Shown piece after piece: positions 33,939 to 42,665 of a stretch of DNA of 64,000 bases. Each line of letters begins with the position of its first letter. The first letter of the stretch is position 1. Source of the DNA: Rhodobacter sp. (lineage in GTDB: Bacteria; Pseudomonadota; Alphaproteobacteria; Rhodobacterales; Rhodobacteraceae); contig JACKKG010000001.1 in the NCBI GenBank assembly GCA_020637515.1, positions 2,324,501 through 2,388,500 on the forward strand. The letters run 5' to 3'. The translations under genes were made by a program, and so were the position numbers. The notes below the pieces were generated by a model. That model worked only from the letters and a program-made list of their open reading frames with translations. It made no database searches and had not been told where the DNA came from.

Positions 33939-35159
33939 ATGGGCGATCAGGGCAGCAGGCGCGTGCGGAAGCGGCGGGTGTTCTATGTGCCGGGCTACGA
34001 CCCGTTCCCGCCGCGCCGCTACCGCGAGTTCTACCGCAAGGAGGGCGCGGCCCAGGCGGCGATCAGCGGCTACAGCATCGACATGCAGGCCGAGGCGGGC
34101 TCGAAGGGCTACGTCTGGCGGGTCGAGACCGTGATCGGCGGCGCCCGGACCGAGGCCCGGGTGCAGGTGCTGGTCTGGTCCGATCTGGTGCAGGCGTCGA
34201 TGAAACGCGGCGTTCTGGGCACCTATCTGCTGCTGGCGCGCACGCTGTGGACCTTTTTGGCGACCGGTGCGATTGCGGCCATGGTGCGGCTGCGGCCAGG
34301 CACCATGCTGGCCGCCGCCTGGCCCGCCGTCATGCTGACCGGCCAGCTTCTGGTTGCGCTGCTGGCGGGCGGGCTGGTGTGGTGGGCGGTGGTGTCGCTG
34401 ATGCCGGGGGCCTGGGGGCACCTGCCGGGGCCGGTTCTGGGGGCGCTGGCGGTCGCGGCGGTGTTGCAGGCGTTCCGGCGGATGGATACCCGCTTTTTCG
34501 CCTATTACCTGCTCTATGACTTCGCCCAGGTGGCAGCGCATCGCGGGGCCTATGGTCCGGCGTTGCAGGCCCGTCTCGACGGGTTCGCGGATCAGGTGGC
34601 CCAGGCCCTGCACGAGGATTGCGACGAGGTCCTGGTGGTTGGCCATTCCTCGGGCGCGGCGCTGGCGGTATCGCTGGCGGCAGCGGTCGAGCGGCGCGGC
34701 CTGCCCCAGGGGGGGGCGCGGCTGGCCCTGCTGACGCTGGGCCAGGCGATCCCGATGCAGGCCTTCCTGCCCGACGCGCGACGCCTGCGCGCGGACCTGC
34801 GCCAGCTCGCCGCCAGCCGGTCGGTCGCCTGGGTCGATGTCACCGCAAAGGCCGATGGCGTCAGCTTCTGGCTGACCGACCCGCCCGGAGTCTGCGGCGT
34901 GGCGCCCCCGGACCAGACCGGGCCGCTGGTTTTCTCGGCCGCGTTTTCCGAAACGCTGGCTGCGGAAAAATGGGCCGCGATCAAGCGGCAGTTCTTCCGC
35001 CTGCATATCCAGTATCTGGCCGCGTTCGAGCATCCGCGCGACTACGACTATTTCCAGATCACCGCTGGCCCCGTGCTGCTGTCCGACCGCTACCGCGACC
35101 GCGCGCCATCCCCCAGCCGCGAGGCCCGCGCTTATTCCCCGCACCGGAGCCTGCCGTGA
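33939..35159 (+). CDS. Membrane-associated alpha/beta-hydrolase-like protein
   Basis: A 406-aa protein of unknown function. The N-terminus has RVFYVPGYDPFPPRRY, an oxyanion-type VPGYDP start of a hydrolase fold. Residues ~90-175 form two or three membrane segments. The nucleophile elbow GHSSGA follows, with S237 as candidate nucleophile, and a late EHPRDYDYF may carry the catalytic His. It thus looks like a serine hydrolase with an inserted membrane hairpin. Its stop overlaps the GTG start of a P450 gene (GTGA), so the two are made together and may act on the same lipophilic molecule. Confidence 0.55.
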   Translation: MGDQGSRRVRKRRVFYVPGYDPFPPRRYREFYRKEGAAQAAISGYSIDMQAEAGSKGYVWRVETVIGGARTEARVQVLVWSDLVQASMKRGVLGTYLLLARTLWTFLATGAIAAMVRLRPGTMLAAAWPAVMLTGQLLVALLAGGLVWWAVVSLMPGAWGHLPGPVLGALAVAAVLQAFRRMDTRFFAYYLLYDFAQVAAHRGAYGPALQARLDGFADQVAQALHEDCDEVLVVGHSSGAALAVSLAAAVERRGLPQGGARLALLTLGQAIPMQAFLPDARRLRADLRQLAASRSVAWVDVTAKADGVSFWLTDPPGVCGVAPPDQTGPLVFSAAFSETLAAEKWAAIKRQFFRLHIQYLAAFEHPRDYDYFQITAGPVLLSDRYRDRAPSPSREARAYSPHRSLP

Positions 35160-36526
35160 CGCGCATCGTGCCCCCCAAACCCGCCTCGCGGCAGGGGCGC
35201 TTTGCCTTCTGGCGCTACCTGCGCAACTTTCGGCGCGATATCCTGTCGGCGAACCCCGAGCGCCTTTATGGTGCCAAGATGGCCGAGTTCCGGATCCCGT
35301 TCTTGCACACCTTTCTGGTGAATGAAACCGCGCTGTGGCGCCGCGTGCTGACGCAAGAGCCGCTGAATTTCCCCAAATCGCCCCGCATGGCCGCCGGGTT
35401 GGAGCCGTTGCTGGGGCAGGGCGTGTTTCTGACCAACGGCGAGGTCTGGCGCCGGCAACGTCGGATCATCGATCCCGCGTTCGAGGGCGGGCGCCTGCGG
35501 GATACCTTTCCCGCCATGCTGGCGGCCGGGCGGGCGACCGTCGATCGGCTGGCGGCGCTGGGGCCGGCGCCGGTCGATGTCGAACCGCAGATGAGCCACG
35601 CCACCGCCGACGTGATTTTCCGCACGCTGTTCTCGATGCCGATCGAGGACGCCACCGCCAGCGCCGTGTTCCGGGCCTTTCGCGCGTTCCAGGGCACGCA
35701 GCCCTTGCTGAATCTCGCCGCCTTTCTGCCGCTTCCGCGCTGGGTGCCGCGGCTGCATCGGCGCGCGACGCTGACCGCCGCGCGCCGTATCCGCGCCCTG
35801 ACCCGCGACCTTGTCGAGGCCCGGCGCGCCGCCATTGCCGCCGGCACCGCGCCCGACGACCTGGCGACCAAGATCATGACCACCCCCGATCCGGAAACGG
35901 GCCGCCCCTTTGACGACGCCGAGATGGTCGATCAGGTGGCGGTGTTCTTTCTGGCCGGACACGAGACCTCGGCCTCGGCGCTGGGGTGGGCGCTTTATCT
36001 GTTGGCGCTGGACCCCGGGTTGCAGGATGCGCTGGCCGCCGAAGCCGGGCGTGAATTGGGCGCGGCGCCCGATTTCGGTGCCGTCAGCCGCTTGACGCTG
36101 GCGCGCGACACGTTCCGCGAGGCGCTCAGGCTTTATCCGCCGGTGCCGATGATGGTGCGCCAGGCGGCCTGTCCGGCCACGTTCCGGGGCAGGGCGGTCA
36201 ACGCCGGGGCGCAGGTGGTGATCAGCCCCTGGCACCTGGGCCGGCATCGCGCATTGTGGGACGATCCCGACGCCTTCTGTCCCGAACGCTGGTCCACGCC
36301 CGCCGGGCGCGCGGCGGCGCGCGAGGGGTTCTTGCCGTTTTCGGCCGGGCCGCGCGTCTGCCCGGGCGCCGGATTCGCGATGATCGAGGGGCCCTTGCTG
36401 CTGGCCTTGATGGCGCAGGCGTTTCGCTTTGCCCCGGTCCCGGCGCAAAGCCCGGTTCCGCAAGCGCAGCTGACCGTTCGGGCCAAGGCCGGAATCTGGC
36501 TGACAATCATCCCGCGCGCCGCCTGA
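35156..36526 (+). CDS. Cytochrome P450
   Basis: A 456-aa P450. The I-helix motif is AGHETSAS near residue 266, ExxR is EALR near 325, the PERW segment follows, and the haem loop is FSAGPRVCPGAGFA with C402 as ligand. Spacing and the PERW/GPRxCxGxGFA style resemble class II-like bacterial P450s (CYP102/CYP4 relatives) more than the soluble P450 at 9588-10838. No reductase or ferredoxin is adjacent. The start is GTG 35156 overlapping the hydrolase stop. The substrate is probably a fatty-acyl or other lipophilic compound; this is inference. Confidence 0.87.
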   Translation: MTRIVPPKPASRQGRFAFWRYLRNFRRDILSANPERLYGAKMAEFRIPFLHTFLVNETALWRRVLTQEPLNFPKSPRMAAGLEPLLGQGVFLTNGEVWRRQRRIIDPAFEGGRLRDTFPAMLAAGRATVDRLAALGPAPVDVEPQMSHATADVIFRTLFSMPIEDATASAVFRAFRAFQGTQPLLNLAAFLPLPRWVPRLHRRATLTAARRIRALTRDLVEARRAAIAAGTAPDDLATKIMTTPDPETGRPFDDAEMVDQVAVFFLAGHETSASALGWALYLLALDPGLQDALAAEAGRELGAAPDFGAVSRLTLARDTFREALRLYPPVPMMVRQAACPATFRGRAVNAGAQVVISPWHLGRHRALWDDPDAFCPERWSTPAGRAAAREGFLPFSAGPRVCPGAGFAMIEGPLLLALMAQAFRFAPVPAQSPVPQAQLTVRAKAGIWLTIIPRAA

Positions 36527-36725
36527 ATCAGGGGAATTCGGAGGAAAGCTCACTTTTTCCTTGGAGAATTGGTAAGGTTATTTTACCTCTTGAGGCATGG
36601 AGGAGATTCTGCGCCTTCCCGGTTCGCCGGGTTGACCCGTGGACCCCTTCATGTTCGCATGAACAGGCGAGACCGCGGATCGGCACAAGCCGCACCGGAC
36701 CAGGCCCGCCAACAGGGAGTGAGAC
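36527..36725 (+). promoter_or_regulatory. Promoter region of the TRAP operon with an AT-rich patch
   Basis: A 199-bp gap. Its 36545-36610 part is clearly less GC-rich than the surroundings and holds a small inverted repeat, GGTAA (36571-36575) / TTACC (36583-36587). That could be a GntR-type operator or overlap a promoter. No -10/-35 pair is convincing. Confidence 0.3.
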
Positions 36726-37757
36726 ATGAAAAAGATCCTGACCACGACCGCTCTGGTCGCGACGATGGTTGCTGGTGGCGCACAGGCGCAACAGCACTGG
36801 AACCTGCAATCGACCTATGCCGGGTCGTTGCCGCAGCTCGGCGCGCTCGGCATCCGCATCGCGGAGCAGATCACCGCCATCACCGGCGGCGAGATCGAGG
36901 TGACCTTCCAGAACCCGGGCGGCGTCGTTCCGGCGCTGGAAGTGTTCGACGCCGTCGGCTCGGGCGCGGTCGAGGCCGGCTGGTCCACGCCCGGCTACTG
37001 GGCGGGCCGCGTTCCGGCGCTGCAACTGCTGGCGGCCGTGCCCTTTGGCCCGCGCGCGTCGGAATACCTGGCCTGGCTGAAGTTCGGCGGCGGCGAGCAG
37101 TTCCTCGAGGAACTCTACGAGCCGCACAACATCCATTCGGTGATCTGCGCGGTGATCGCGCCCGAGGCCTCGGGCTGGTTCCGCAACGAGATCCACTCGG
37201 TCGAGGACCTGCGCGGCCTGACGATGCGCTTCTTCGGCCTGGGCGCCAAGGTGATGGAGCGCATGGGCGTTTCGACCCAGCTTCTGGCGGGCGGCGACAT
37301 CTTCCCGGCGCTGGAACTCGGCACGATCGACGCGACCGAATTCTCGATGCCGGCGATCGACCTGAACCTGGGCTTCTACCAGGTGGCGCAGCACTACTAC
37401 TTCCCGGGCTGGCACCAGCAGTCCACGTTCTTTGACCTGATGATCAACCTGGACCTGTGGGAATCGCTCGACGAGCGCACGCAGCTGATGATCAACACCG
37501 TCTGCGACGCCAACATCGCCTATGGCCTGGCCGAGGGCGAGGCGATCCAGGTCGATGCGCTGCGCCAGCTCGAGGAAGAGCACGGCGTGCAGATCCACCG
37601 CTGGTCCGACGAGGACCTGGCGGCGCTGGAAGCGGCCTGGGACGAGGTCGCGGCCGAACTGGTGGCCGAGGATGCGGATTTCGCCCGCGTCTACGAAAGC
37701 TACACCACCTTCCGGCAGAACTATCGCCGCTGGCGCGATCTGGCCTATCTGGACTGA
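36726..37757 (+). CDS. TRAP transporter solute-binding protein (DctP family, TakP-like)
   Basis: A 343-aa periplasmic binding protein with a signal peptide (MKKILTTTALVATMVAGGAQA, cleavage near residue 21-22). The sequence follows the TakP type, which binds 2-oxo acids: SLPQLGALGIRIAEQI, FDAVGSGAVEAGW, VPFGPRASEYLAW, GGDIFPALELGTIDATEFSMP and YYFPGWHQQ. The usual Trp after DATE is Phe here, so the ligand may differ. It is the first gene of a complete TRAP operon. A strong terminator-like hairpin separates it from the membrane genes. Confidence 0.87.
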   Translation: MKKILTTTALVATMVAGGAQAQQHWNLQSTYAGSLPQLGALGIRIAEQITAITGGEIEVTFQNPGGVVPALEVFDAVGSGAVEAGWSTPGYWAGRVPALQLLAAVPFGPRASEYLAWLKFGGGEQFLEELYEPHNIHSVICAVIAPEASGWFRNEIHSVEDLRGLTMRFFGLGAKVMERMGVSTQLLAGGDIFPALELGTIDATEFSMPAIDLNLGFYQVAQHYYFPGWHQQSTFFDLMINLDLWESLDERTQLMINTVCDANIAYGLAEGEAIQVDALRQLEEEHGVQIHRWSDEDLAALEAAWDEVAAELVAEDADFARVYESYTTFRQNYRRWRDLAYLD

Positions 37758-37778
37758 TCGTCTGGCAGGCTGAACACA

Positions 37779-37811
37779 GGGGTGCCCCGCAGGCCGGGGC
37801 GCCCCGTTTTT
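37779..37811 (+). terminator. Terminator/attenuator between TRAP binding protein and membrane genes
   Basis: An 11-bp stem, GGGGTGCCCCG / CGGGGCGCCCC (one G-U pair), with a CAGGC loop, followed by GTTTTT. It probably stops most transcripts after the binding-protein gene. Confidence 0.75.
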
Positions 37812-37837
37812 CCGCATATCACGGGGGACAGGACAGC

Positions 37838-38842
37838 ATGGGAACACTGTTGTCGGTCATCACCATTGCCGCATCATTCGTCATCGTCGTGGTCGATCCG
37901 ACCTCGATGCTGGTGTTCTGGGCGCTGGGGACGATCCTGATTTCACACGTCGGCGCCTGGCTGCTGCGCGCGCGGCCGGGCTGGTTCGCGGCGGCGACGC
38001 TGCTGGGCTGGGCCTCGGTCATGATCGCGACGCCCTTGTCGCTGACGCAGACGCAGTTGAACCAGTTGGCGCGCCTGGTGCGGCGCCAGCGCGACGGTTG
38101 GGAAGCGGCGCAGGCCACGCTCGACTTCTTCGAGCCCCTTGTGGCCTACGCGACGCCGCTGCTGATCGCGGTGACGGTGTTTTTCGTCGTGATGGCGGCG
38201 CTGGCGCTGCGCCGCGCGCGCGAGGGCGGCTATCGCTACATGCTCGAGGCCGCCGACGGGCTGGCCGTGGCCTGCGAACGGGTTGGCAAGCTGGCGGCGT
38301 TCCTGTTCGTGCCGATGATGCTGATCATCCTATACGATGTCATGCAGCGCAAGTATCTGGGCTATAACCCCGATTTCACCGACACCTGGCTTTACAACAC
38401 CTTCTCCTCGACCCGGTTGCAGGAAATGGAGTGGCATCTCCACGCGGTTCTGTTCCTGCTGGCGCTGGGGTATGGCTATGTCAAGGACGCGCATGTCCGC
38501 ATCGAACTGGTGCGCGACAACCTGGCGCCACGCACCCGCGCCTGGATCGAACTGGCCGGGGCGCTGCTGTTCATGGTGCCCTATTGCTATGTGGTCATCG
38601 AATACGGCACCGAGAACGCGATGCGCGCCTTTCACATCGGCGAGGGGTCCGACGCGCTGACCGGCCTGCCGCACCGGTTCATCATCAAGGGGATGCTGCC
38701 CATCGGCTTTGTCTTTGTGGCGCTGGCCGGCCTGTCGGCGGCGCTGAAATGCGTGGTCTACCTGTTCGGCCCGTCGTCGATGCGGGCGGCCTCGGGGCAA
38801 TACGCCGGCCACGCCGACCACGCCCAACCGGCCCAGACCTGA
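37838..38842 (+). CDS. TRAP transporter small permease (DctQ), N-terminally extended
   Basis: A 334-aa membrane subunit. The C-terminal ~200 residues are the DctQ domain, with VPMMLIILYDVMQRKYLGYN and WHLHAVLFLLALGYGYVKDAHVRIE. The first ~130 residues add about four hydrophobic segments that typical 160-220-aa DctQ proteins lack. The extended form is seen in some TakQ-like subunits. It starts at ATG 37838 after the attenuator hairpin and is 15 bp from the DctM gene. Confidence 0.82.
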   Translation: MGTLLSVITIAASFVIVVVDPTSMLVFWALGTILISHVGAWLLRARPGWFAAATLLGWASVMIATPLSLTQTQLNQLARLVRRQRDGWEAAQATLDFFEPLVAYATPLLIAVTVFFVVMAALALRRAREGGYRYMLEAADGLAVACERVGKLAAFLFVPMMLIILYDVMQRKYLGYNPDFTDTWLYNTFSSTRLQEMEWHLHAVLFLLALGYGYVKDAHVRIELVRDNLAPRTRAWIELAGALLFMVPYCYVVIEYGTENAMRAFHIGEGSDALTGLPHRFIIKGMLPIGFVFVALAGLSAALKCVVYLFGPSSMRAASGQYAGHADHAQPAQT

Positions 38843-38857
38843 GCGGAAAGAGCGATC

Positions 38858-40246
38858 ATGTTGGACACTCTCATCTACTTCCTGCCGCTCATCATGTTCG
38901 GCGTGCTGGCCGTGGTGCTGTTCACCGGCTATCCGGTGGCCTTCATCCTGGGCGGCACCGCGCTGTTCTTCGCCGTTCTGGGCGATTGGGCGGGGGTCTT
39001 CCGGCTGGATCAGATCCAGCTTGTGCCGCTCAGGATCTACGGCGGCACGATGGCCAGCCTGGTGCTGGTGGCGATCCCGATGTTCACCTTCATGGGCACC
39101 ATGCTGGAGAAATCCGGCGTCGCCACCGACCTGCTCGAGGCGCTTCAGGTGCTGCTGCGCCGCGTCCCCGGAGGGCTGGCGCTGTCGGTCACGCTGATGG
39201 GCACGATCATGGCCGCCACGACCGGCATCATCGGCGCTTCGGTCGTCATGATGACGCTGATGGCGCTGCCCGTGATGATGAAGGCGAATTATTCGATCCC
39301 GCTGGCGACCGGGACCATCGCGGCGTCCGGCACGCTGGGGATCCTGATCCCGCCGTCGATCATGCTGGTCATCATGTCGGACCTGCTTTCGGTGCCGGTC
39401 GGCACCGTGTTCATCGCGGCGATCGTTCCGGGCCTTCTGCTGGCGGGGCTTTATACGGTCTACATCTTCCTGCTGTGCCGCTGGAAACCCCATCTGGCGC
39501 CGCCAATGCCCGATGACATCGGCCCCGCGACCCGGGGCGAGTTCTGGCGCATGATCTTCCGCAGCTTCCTGCCGCCGATCTTCCTGATCCTGGCGGTGCT
39601 GGGGTCGATCTTTGCCGGCCTCGCCACCCCGACCGAGGCCTCGGGCGTCGGTGCCGCGGGGTCGGTGCTGCTGGCCTGGTTCAACCGGCGCCTCGACTGG
39701 GAGACGTTCAAGGACGTCTGCTATCGCTCGGCGCTGACCGGGGCGATGCTGTTCGGCATCTTTGTCGGCGCCACCGCGTTCAGCTTCGTGTTCAAGGCGA
39801 TCGGCGGCGAGCATCTGATCGTCGAATTCATCGAGAGTTCGTCGGCCGGGCCGTGGTCCATCCTGTTCGTGCTGATGGCGATGGTCTTCGCGCTGGGGTT
39901 CTTCTTTGACTGGATCGAGATCACGCTGATCGTGCTGCCGATCTTTGCCCCGATCGTCGCCCTGCTGGATTTCGGCGGGCATGTGGGCGAATGGTCGGGC
40001 GTGTCGAACCCGATCGTCATCTGGTTCCTGATCCTGGTCGCGGTGAACCTGCAAACCAGCTTCCTGACGCCACCCTTCGGCTTTGCGCTGTTCTACCTGA
40101 AAGGCGTCTCGCCGCCCGAGGTGAAGATCCAGATGATCTACAAGGGCATCATTCCCTTCGTGGCGCTTCAAGTGCTGGGGCTGTTCCTGTGCGTGGTCTT
40201 CCCGGCGCTGGTTCTGTGGTTGCCAAGCCTCGCGCTTGGGGACTAG
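38858..40246 (+). CDS. TRAP transporter large permease (DctM)
   Basis: A 462-aa polytopic subunit forming the elevator transport domain that moves the solute with Na+. Family landmarks are TGYPVAFILGG near residue 23, VAIPMFTFMGTMLEKSG, GILIPPSIMLVI, GLATPTEASGVGA, and DWIEITLIVLPIFAPI. It is the last gene of the TRAP unit, followed by a terminator. With the DctP and DctQ genes it forms a full secondary importer, probably for a carboxylate. Confidence 0.92.
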   Translation: MLDTLIYFLPLIMFGVLAVVLFTGYPVAFILGGTALFFAVLGDWAGVFRLDQIQLVPLRIYGGTMASLVLVAIPMFTFMGTMLEKSGVATDLLEALQVLLRRVPGGLALSVTLMGTIMAATTGIIGASVVMMTLMALPVMMKANYSIPLATGTIAASGTLGILIPPSIMLVIMSDLLSVPVGTVFIAAIVPGLLLAGLYTVYIFLLCRWKPHLAPPMPDDIGPATRGEFWRMIFRSFLPPIFLILAVLGSIFAGLATPTEASGVGAAGSVLLAWFNRRLDWETFKDVCYRSALTGAMLFGIFVGATAFSFVFKAIGGEHLIVEFIESSSAGPWSILFVLMAMVFALGFFFDWIEITLIVLPIFAPIVALLDFGGHVGEWSGVSNPIVIWFLILVAVNLQTSFLTPPFGFALFYLKGVSPPEVKIQMIYKGIIPFVALQVLGLFLCVVFPALVLWLPSLALGD

Positions 40247-40253
40247 ATCCTGA

Positions 40254-40283
40254 CGGGCGGCGACCCCTTCGCCGCCCGATTTC
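40254..40283 (+). terminator. Intrinsic terminator of the TRAP operon
   Basis: A perfect 9-bp stem, CGGGCGGCG / CGCCGCCCG, with loop ACCCCTT and a short ATTT tail, 8 bp after the dctM stop. Confidence 0.7.
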
Positions 40284-40300
40284 CCATTGTCCGAGGCGTC

Positions 40301-40894
40301 ATGATCTTCGACCCCGTGCTCTACGGCTTCGTTTTCCTCGGCCTGTTCACGCCGGGACCCAATGTCATCATGCTGACCGCCTCGGGCGTGCGCTTCGGCT
40401 TTGTCCGCACCCTGCCGCATCTCTTCGGGGTGGTGCTGGGGGTGGGCATCACGGCCGGCGTCACCGCGCTGGGGGTCGGTGCCGTGGTCGCGGCCTCGCC
40501 GATGCTGAACACCGCGCTCAGGCTGGGGGCGGGGGCGTTCATCCTGTGGATGGCCTGGGGGCTGTGGAAGGCCTCGGCCCGGCCGCGCGCCGCCCATGAC
40601 CCCGACGACGCGCCGTTGTCCTTTGTCGGCGCGGTGCTGTTCCAGTGGATCAACCCCAAGGTCTGGGCCGTCGCCTTTGCCGCCTCGGCCGGTTATGGCG
40701 CGGGCCTTGCCCCGGTGTGGGAGGCCCTGCGCCTCGCGACCGCGTTTTCGTCACTGAACCTGGGCGTCTGCCTGTTCTGGACCGCGGCCGGATCGTTGCT
40801 GACGGCGCTGCTGTCGGCGCCGCTGGCCTGGAAGATCTTCCTGCGGGTGATGGCGGGCCTGCTGGCGGTCACGGTCTTGCTGCTGTTTCGGTGA
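40301..40894 (+). CDS. LysE/RhtB-family exporter
   Basis: A 197-aa, six-helix inner-membrane protein of the LysE/RhtB amino-acid exporter superfamily. The signature is FTPGPNVIMLTASGVRFGF near residue 16 and FQWINPKVWAVAFAASAGY near 113. It has its own GAGGC ribosome site. It is downstream of the TRAP terminator and upstream of the leucine operon on the same strand, with no clear link to either. The exported solute is unknown. Confidence 0.85.
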   Translation: MIFDPVLYGFVFLGLFTPGPNVIMLTASGVRFGFVRTLPHLFGVVLGVGITAGVTALGVGAVVAASPMLNTALRLGAGAFILWMAWGLWKASARPRAAHDPDDAPLSFVGAVLFQWINPKVWAVAFAASAGYGAGLAPVWEALRLATAFSSLNLGVCLFWTAAGSLLTALLSAPLAWKIFLRVMAGLLAVTVLLLFR

Positions 40895-40983
40895 TCCCCC
40901 CGGGGACTGGCGACAGGACGGCGCGTCACGGCCAGCCCGGACGCGCCGATTTCGTTTGACCGAATCCCTCGCGGCTGGCATTT

Positions 40984-41001
40984 ATTGAACACACGTTCAA
41001 T
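40984..41001 (+). promoter_or_regulatory. Perfect palindromic operator upstream of the ivd-mcc operon
   Basis: ATTGAACACACGTTCAAT: perfect 7-bp arms around ACAC. It lies 21 bp before the GTG start of isovaleryl-CoA dehydrogenase. The form (GAAC-n4-GTTC core) is typical of TetR-family repressors of fatty-acid and branched-chain catabolism. No regulator gene is adjacent, so the protein that binds is unknown. Confidence 0.65.
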
Positions 41002-41022
41002 TCGAAGGGGGAGGGCCCGCCC

Positions 41023-42186
41023 GTGTTCACCGCATCCATGAAGTTCGACCTGGGCGACGATGTGAACGCCCTGCGCGAAACCGTCCACCGCTGGGCGCAG
41101 GACCGCGTCAAGCCGCTGGCGGCCGAGGTGGACCGCACCAACGCCTTCCCCAATGACCTGTGGCCCGAGATGGGCGCGCTGGGTCTTCTGGGCATCACCG
41201 TGTCCGAGGAATTCGGCGGTGCCGGCATGGGCTATCTGGCGCACGCCGTCGCGGTCGAGGAAATCGCCCGCGCCTCGGCCTCGATCAGCCTGAGCTACGG
41301 CGCGCATTCGAACCTGTGCGTCAACCAGATCAAGCTGAACGGCACGCCCGAACAAAAGGCGGCCTATCTGCCCGACCTGGTCAGCGGCGCCAAGATCGGC
41401 GCGCTGGCCATGTCCGAGGCCGGCGCCGGATCGGATGTCGTGTCGATGACGCTGCGCGCGGAAAAGAAGAACGACCGTTTCGTGTTGAACGGCACCAAAT
41501 ACTGGATCACCAACGGCCCCGACGCCGACACGCTGGTGGTCTACGCAAAGACCGACCCCGCGGCCGGATCGAAGGGCATCACCGCCTTCCTGGTCGAAAA
41601 GACGATGAAGGGGTTCTCGACCAGCGCGCATTTCGACAAGCTTGGGATGCGCGGCTCGAACACCGCCGAACTGGTGTTCGAGGATGTCGAAGTGCCGTTC
41701 GAGAACATCCTTGGCGAGGAAGGCCGCGGCGTGCGCGTCCTGATGTCGGGCCTGGATTACGAGCGCGTGGTGCTGGCGGCGATCGGGCCGGGCATCATGG
41801 CGGCCTGTCTGGACGAGGTGATGCCCTATCTGCGCGACCGCAAGCAATTCGGCCAGCCGATCGGCAATTTCCAACTGATGCAGGGCAAGATCGCCGACAT
41901 GTATACGGCGATGAACTCGGCCCGGGCCTATGTCTACGAGGTCGCCAAGGCCTGCGACCGCGGCGAGGTGACTCGTCAGGACGCGGCCGCCTGCGTCCTC
42001 TATGCCAGCGAACAGGCGATGGTGCAGGCGCATCAGGCGGTGCAGGCGATGGGCGGCGCGGGATTCATGAACGATTCCGTGGTGTCACGGCTGTTCCGGG
42101 ACGCCAAGCTGATGGAAATCGGCGCGGGGACCAGCGAAATTCGCCGGATGCTGGTGGGACGCGAAATGATGGGCGCGATGGCATGA
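41023..42186 (+). CDS. ivd: Isovaleryl-CoA dehydrogenase
   Basis: A 387-aa acyl-CoA dehydrogenase converting isovaleryl-CoA to 3-methylcrotonyl-CoA (leucine pathway) with FAD. The signatures are AMSEAGAGSDVVSM and KYWITNGPDADTLVVYAKT. The catalytic base is E247 in GLDYERVV, the position specific to isovaleryl-CoA dehydrogenases. The C-terminus is GAGTSEIRRMLVGREM. The start is GTG 41023 (MFTASMKFDLG), which gives the N-terminus usual in this family; ATG 41038 is an alternative. It heads an operon with the methylcrotonyl-CoA carboxylase genes, behind a palindromic operator. Confidence 0.9.
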   Translation: MFTASMKFDLGDDVNALRETVHRWAQDRVKPLAAEVDRTNAFPNDLWPEMGALGLLGITVSEEFGGAGMGYLAHAVAVEEIARASASISLSYGAHSNLCVNQIKLNGTPEQKAAYLPDLVSGAKIGALAMSEAGAGSDVVSMTLRAEKKNDRFVLNGTKYWITNGPDADTLVVYAKTDPAAGSKGITAFLVEKTMKGFSTSAHFDKLGMRGSNTAELVFEDVEVPFENILGEEGRGVRVLMSGLDYERVVLAAIGPGIMAACLDEVMPYLRDRKQFGQPIGNFQLMQGKIADMYTAMNSARAYVYEVAKACDRGEVTRQDAAACVLYASEQAMVQAHQAVQAMGGAGFMNDSVVSRLFRDAKLMEIGAGTSEIRRMLVGREMMGAMA

Positions 42187-42665
42187 AGGCCCTGGCGATC
42201 GCCCTTGTGTTGCCCGTTGCGGCCTGGGCCGAGACGCCCCTGGACCGGGCGGCCTCTGGGGCGGTCGAGTGCCTCGAGATCGGCGATCGCACCTGCATCG
42301 GCAACGCCGCGCGGTTCTGCATGGAGGCGACGCCCGAGGGCCAGACAACGCTTGGCATGAGCGCATGCCTGATGGCCGAGCGCGACGCCTGGGATCGCCT
42401 CTTGAACGAGGAATACACCCGTGCCCGCGCCGAATCCGCCCGTGTCGATGCCGCCGATACGCCCGATCACGCGGTCCGCGCCGCGCGGCTGCGCGATGCC
42501 CAGCGCGCCTGGATTGCCTACCGTGACGCCAATTGCGCGGTCGATTACGCGCTGCCGGGGGGCGGCAGTCTCAGGCAGATCACGGGCGCGCACTGCGTGT
42601 TGCGCATGACCGCAGAGCGCAGCTTCGAGCTGCGCGCGCTGGTGCGGGCGCTGGGGGGCGACTGA
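42183..42665 (+). CDS. LprI/DUF1311-like periplasmic protein, first of a pair
   Basis: A 160-aa protein with a signal peptide (MKALAIALVLPVAAWA). The C-terminal half has the LprI-type (DUF1311) pattern: a LLNEEYTRA helix, AQRAWIAYRDANC, and a late Cys in AHCVLRMTAERSFEL. Six Cys in the mature part suggest disulfides. LprI proteins inhibit lysozyme in mycobacteria; function here is unknown. Its ATG overlaps the ivd stop (ATGA), so it is part of the leucine operon. A related gene follows directly. Confidence 0.72.
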   Translation: MKALAIALVLPVAAWAETPLDRAASGAVECLEIGDRTCIGNAARFCMEATPEGQTTLGMSACLMAERDAWDRLLNEEYTRARAESARVDAADTPDHAVRAARLRDAQRAWIAYRDANCAVDYALPGGGSLRQITGAHCVLRMTAERSFELRALVRALGGD

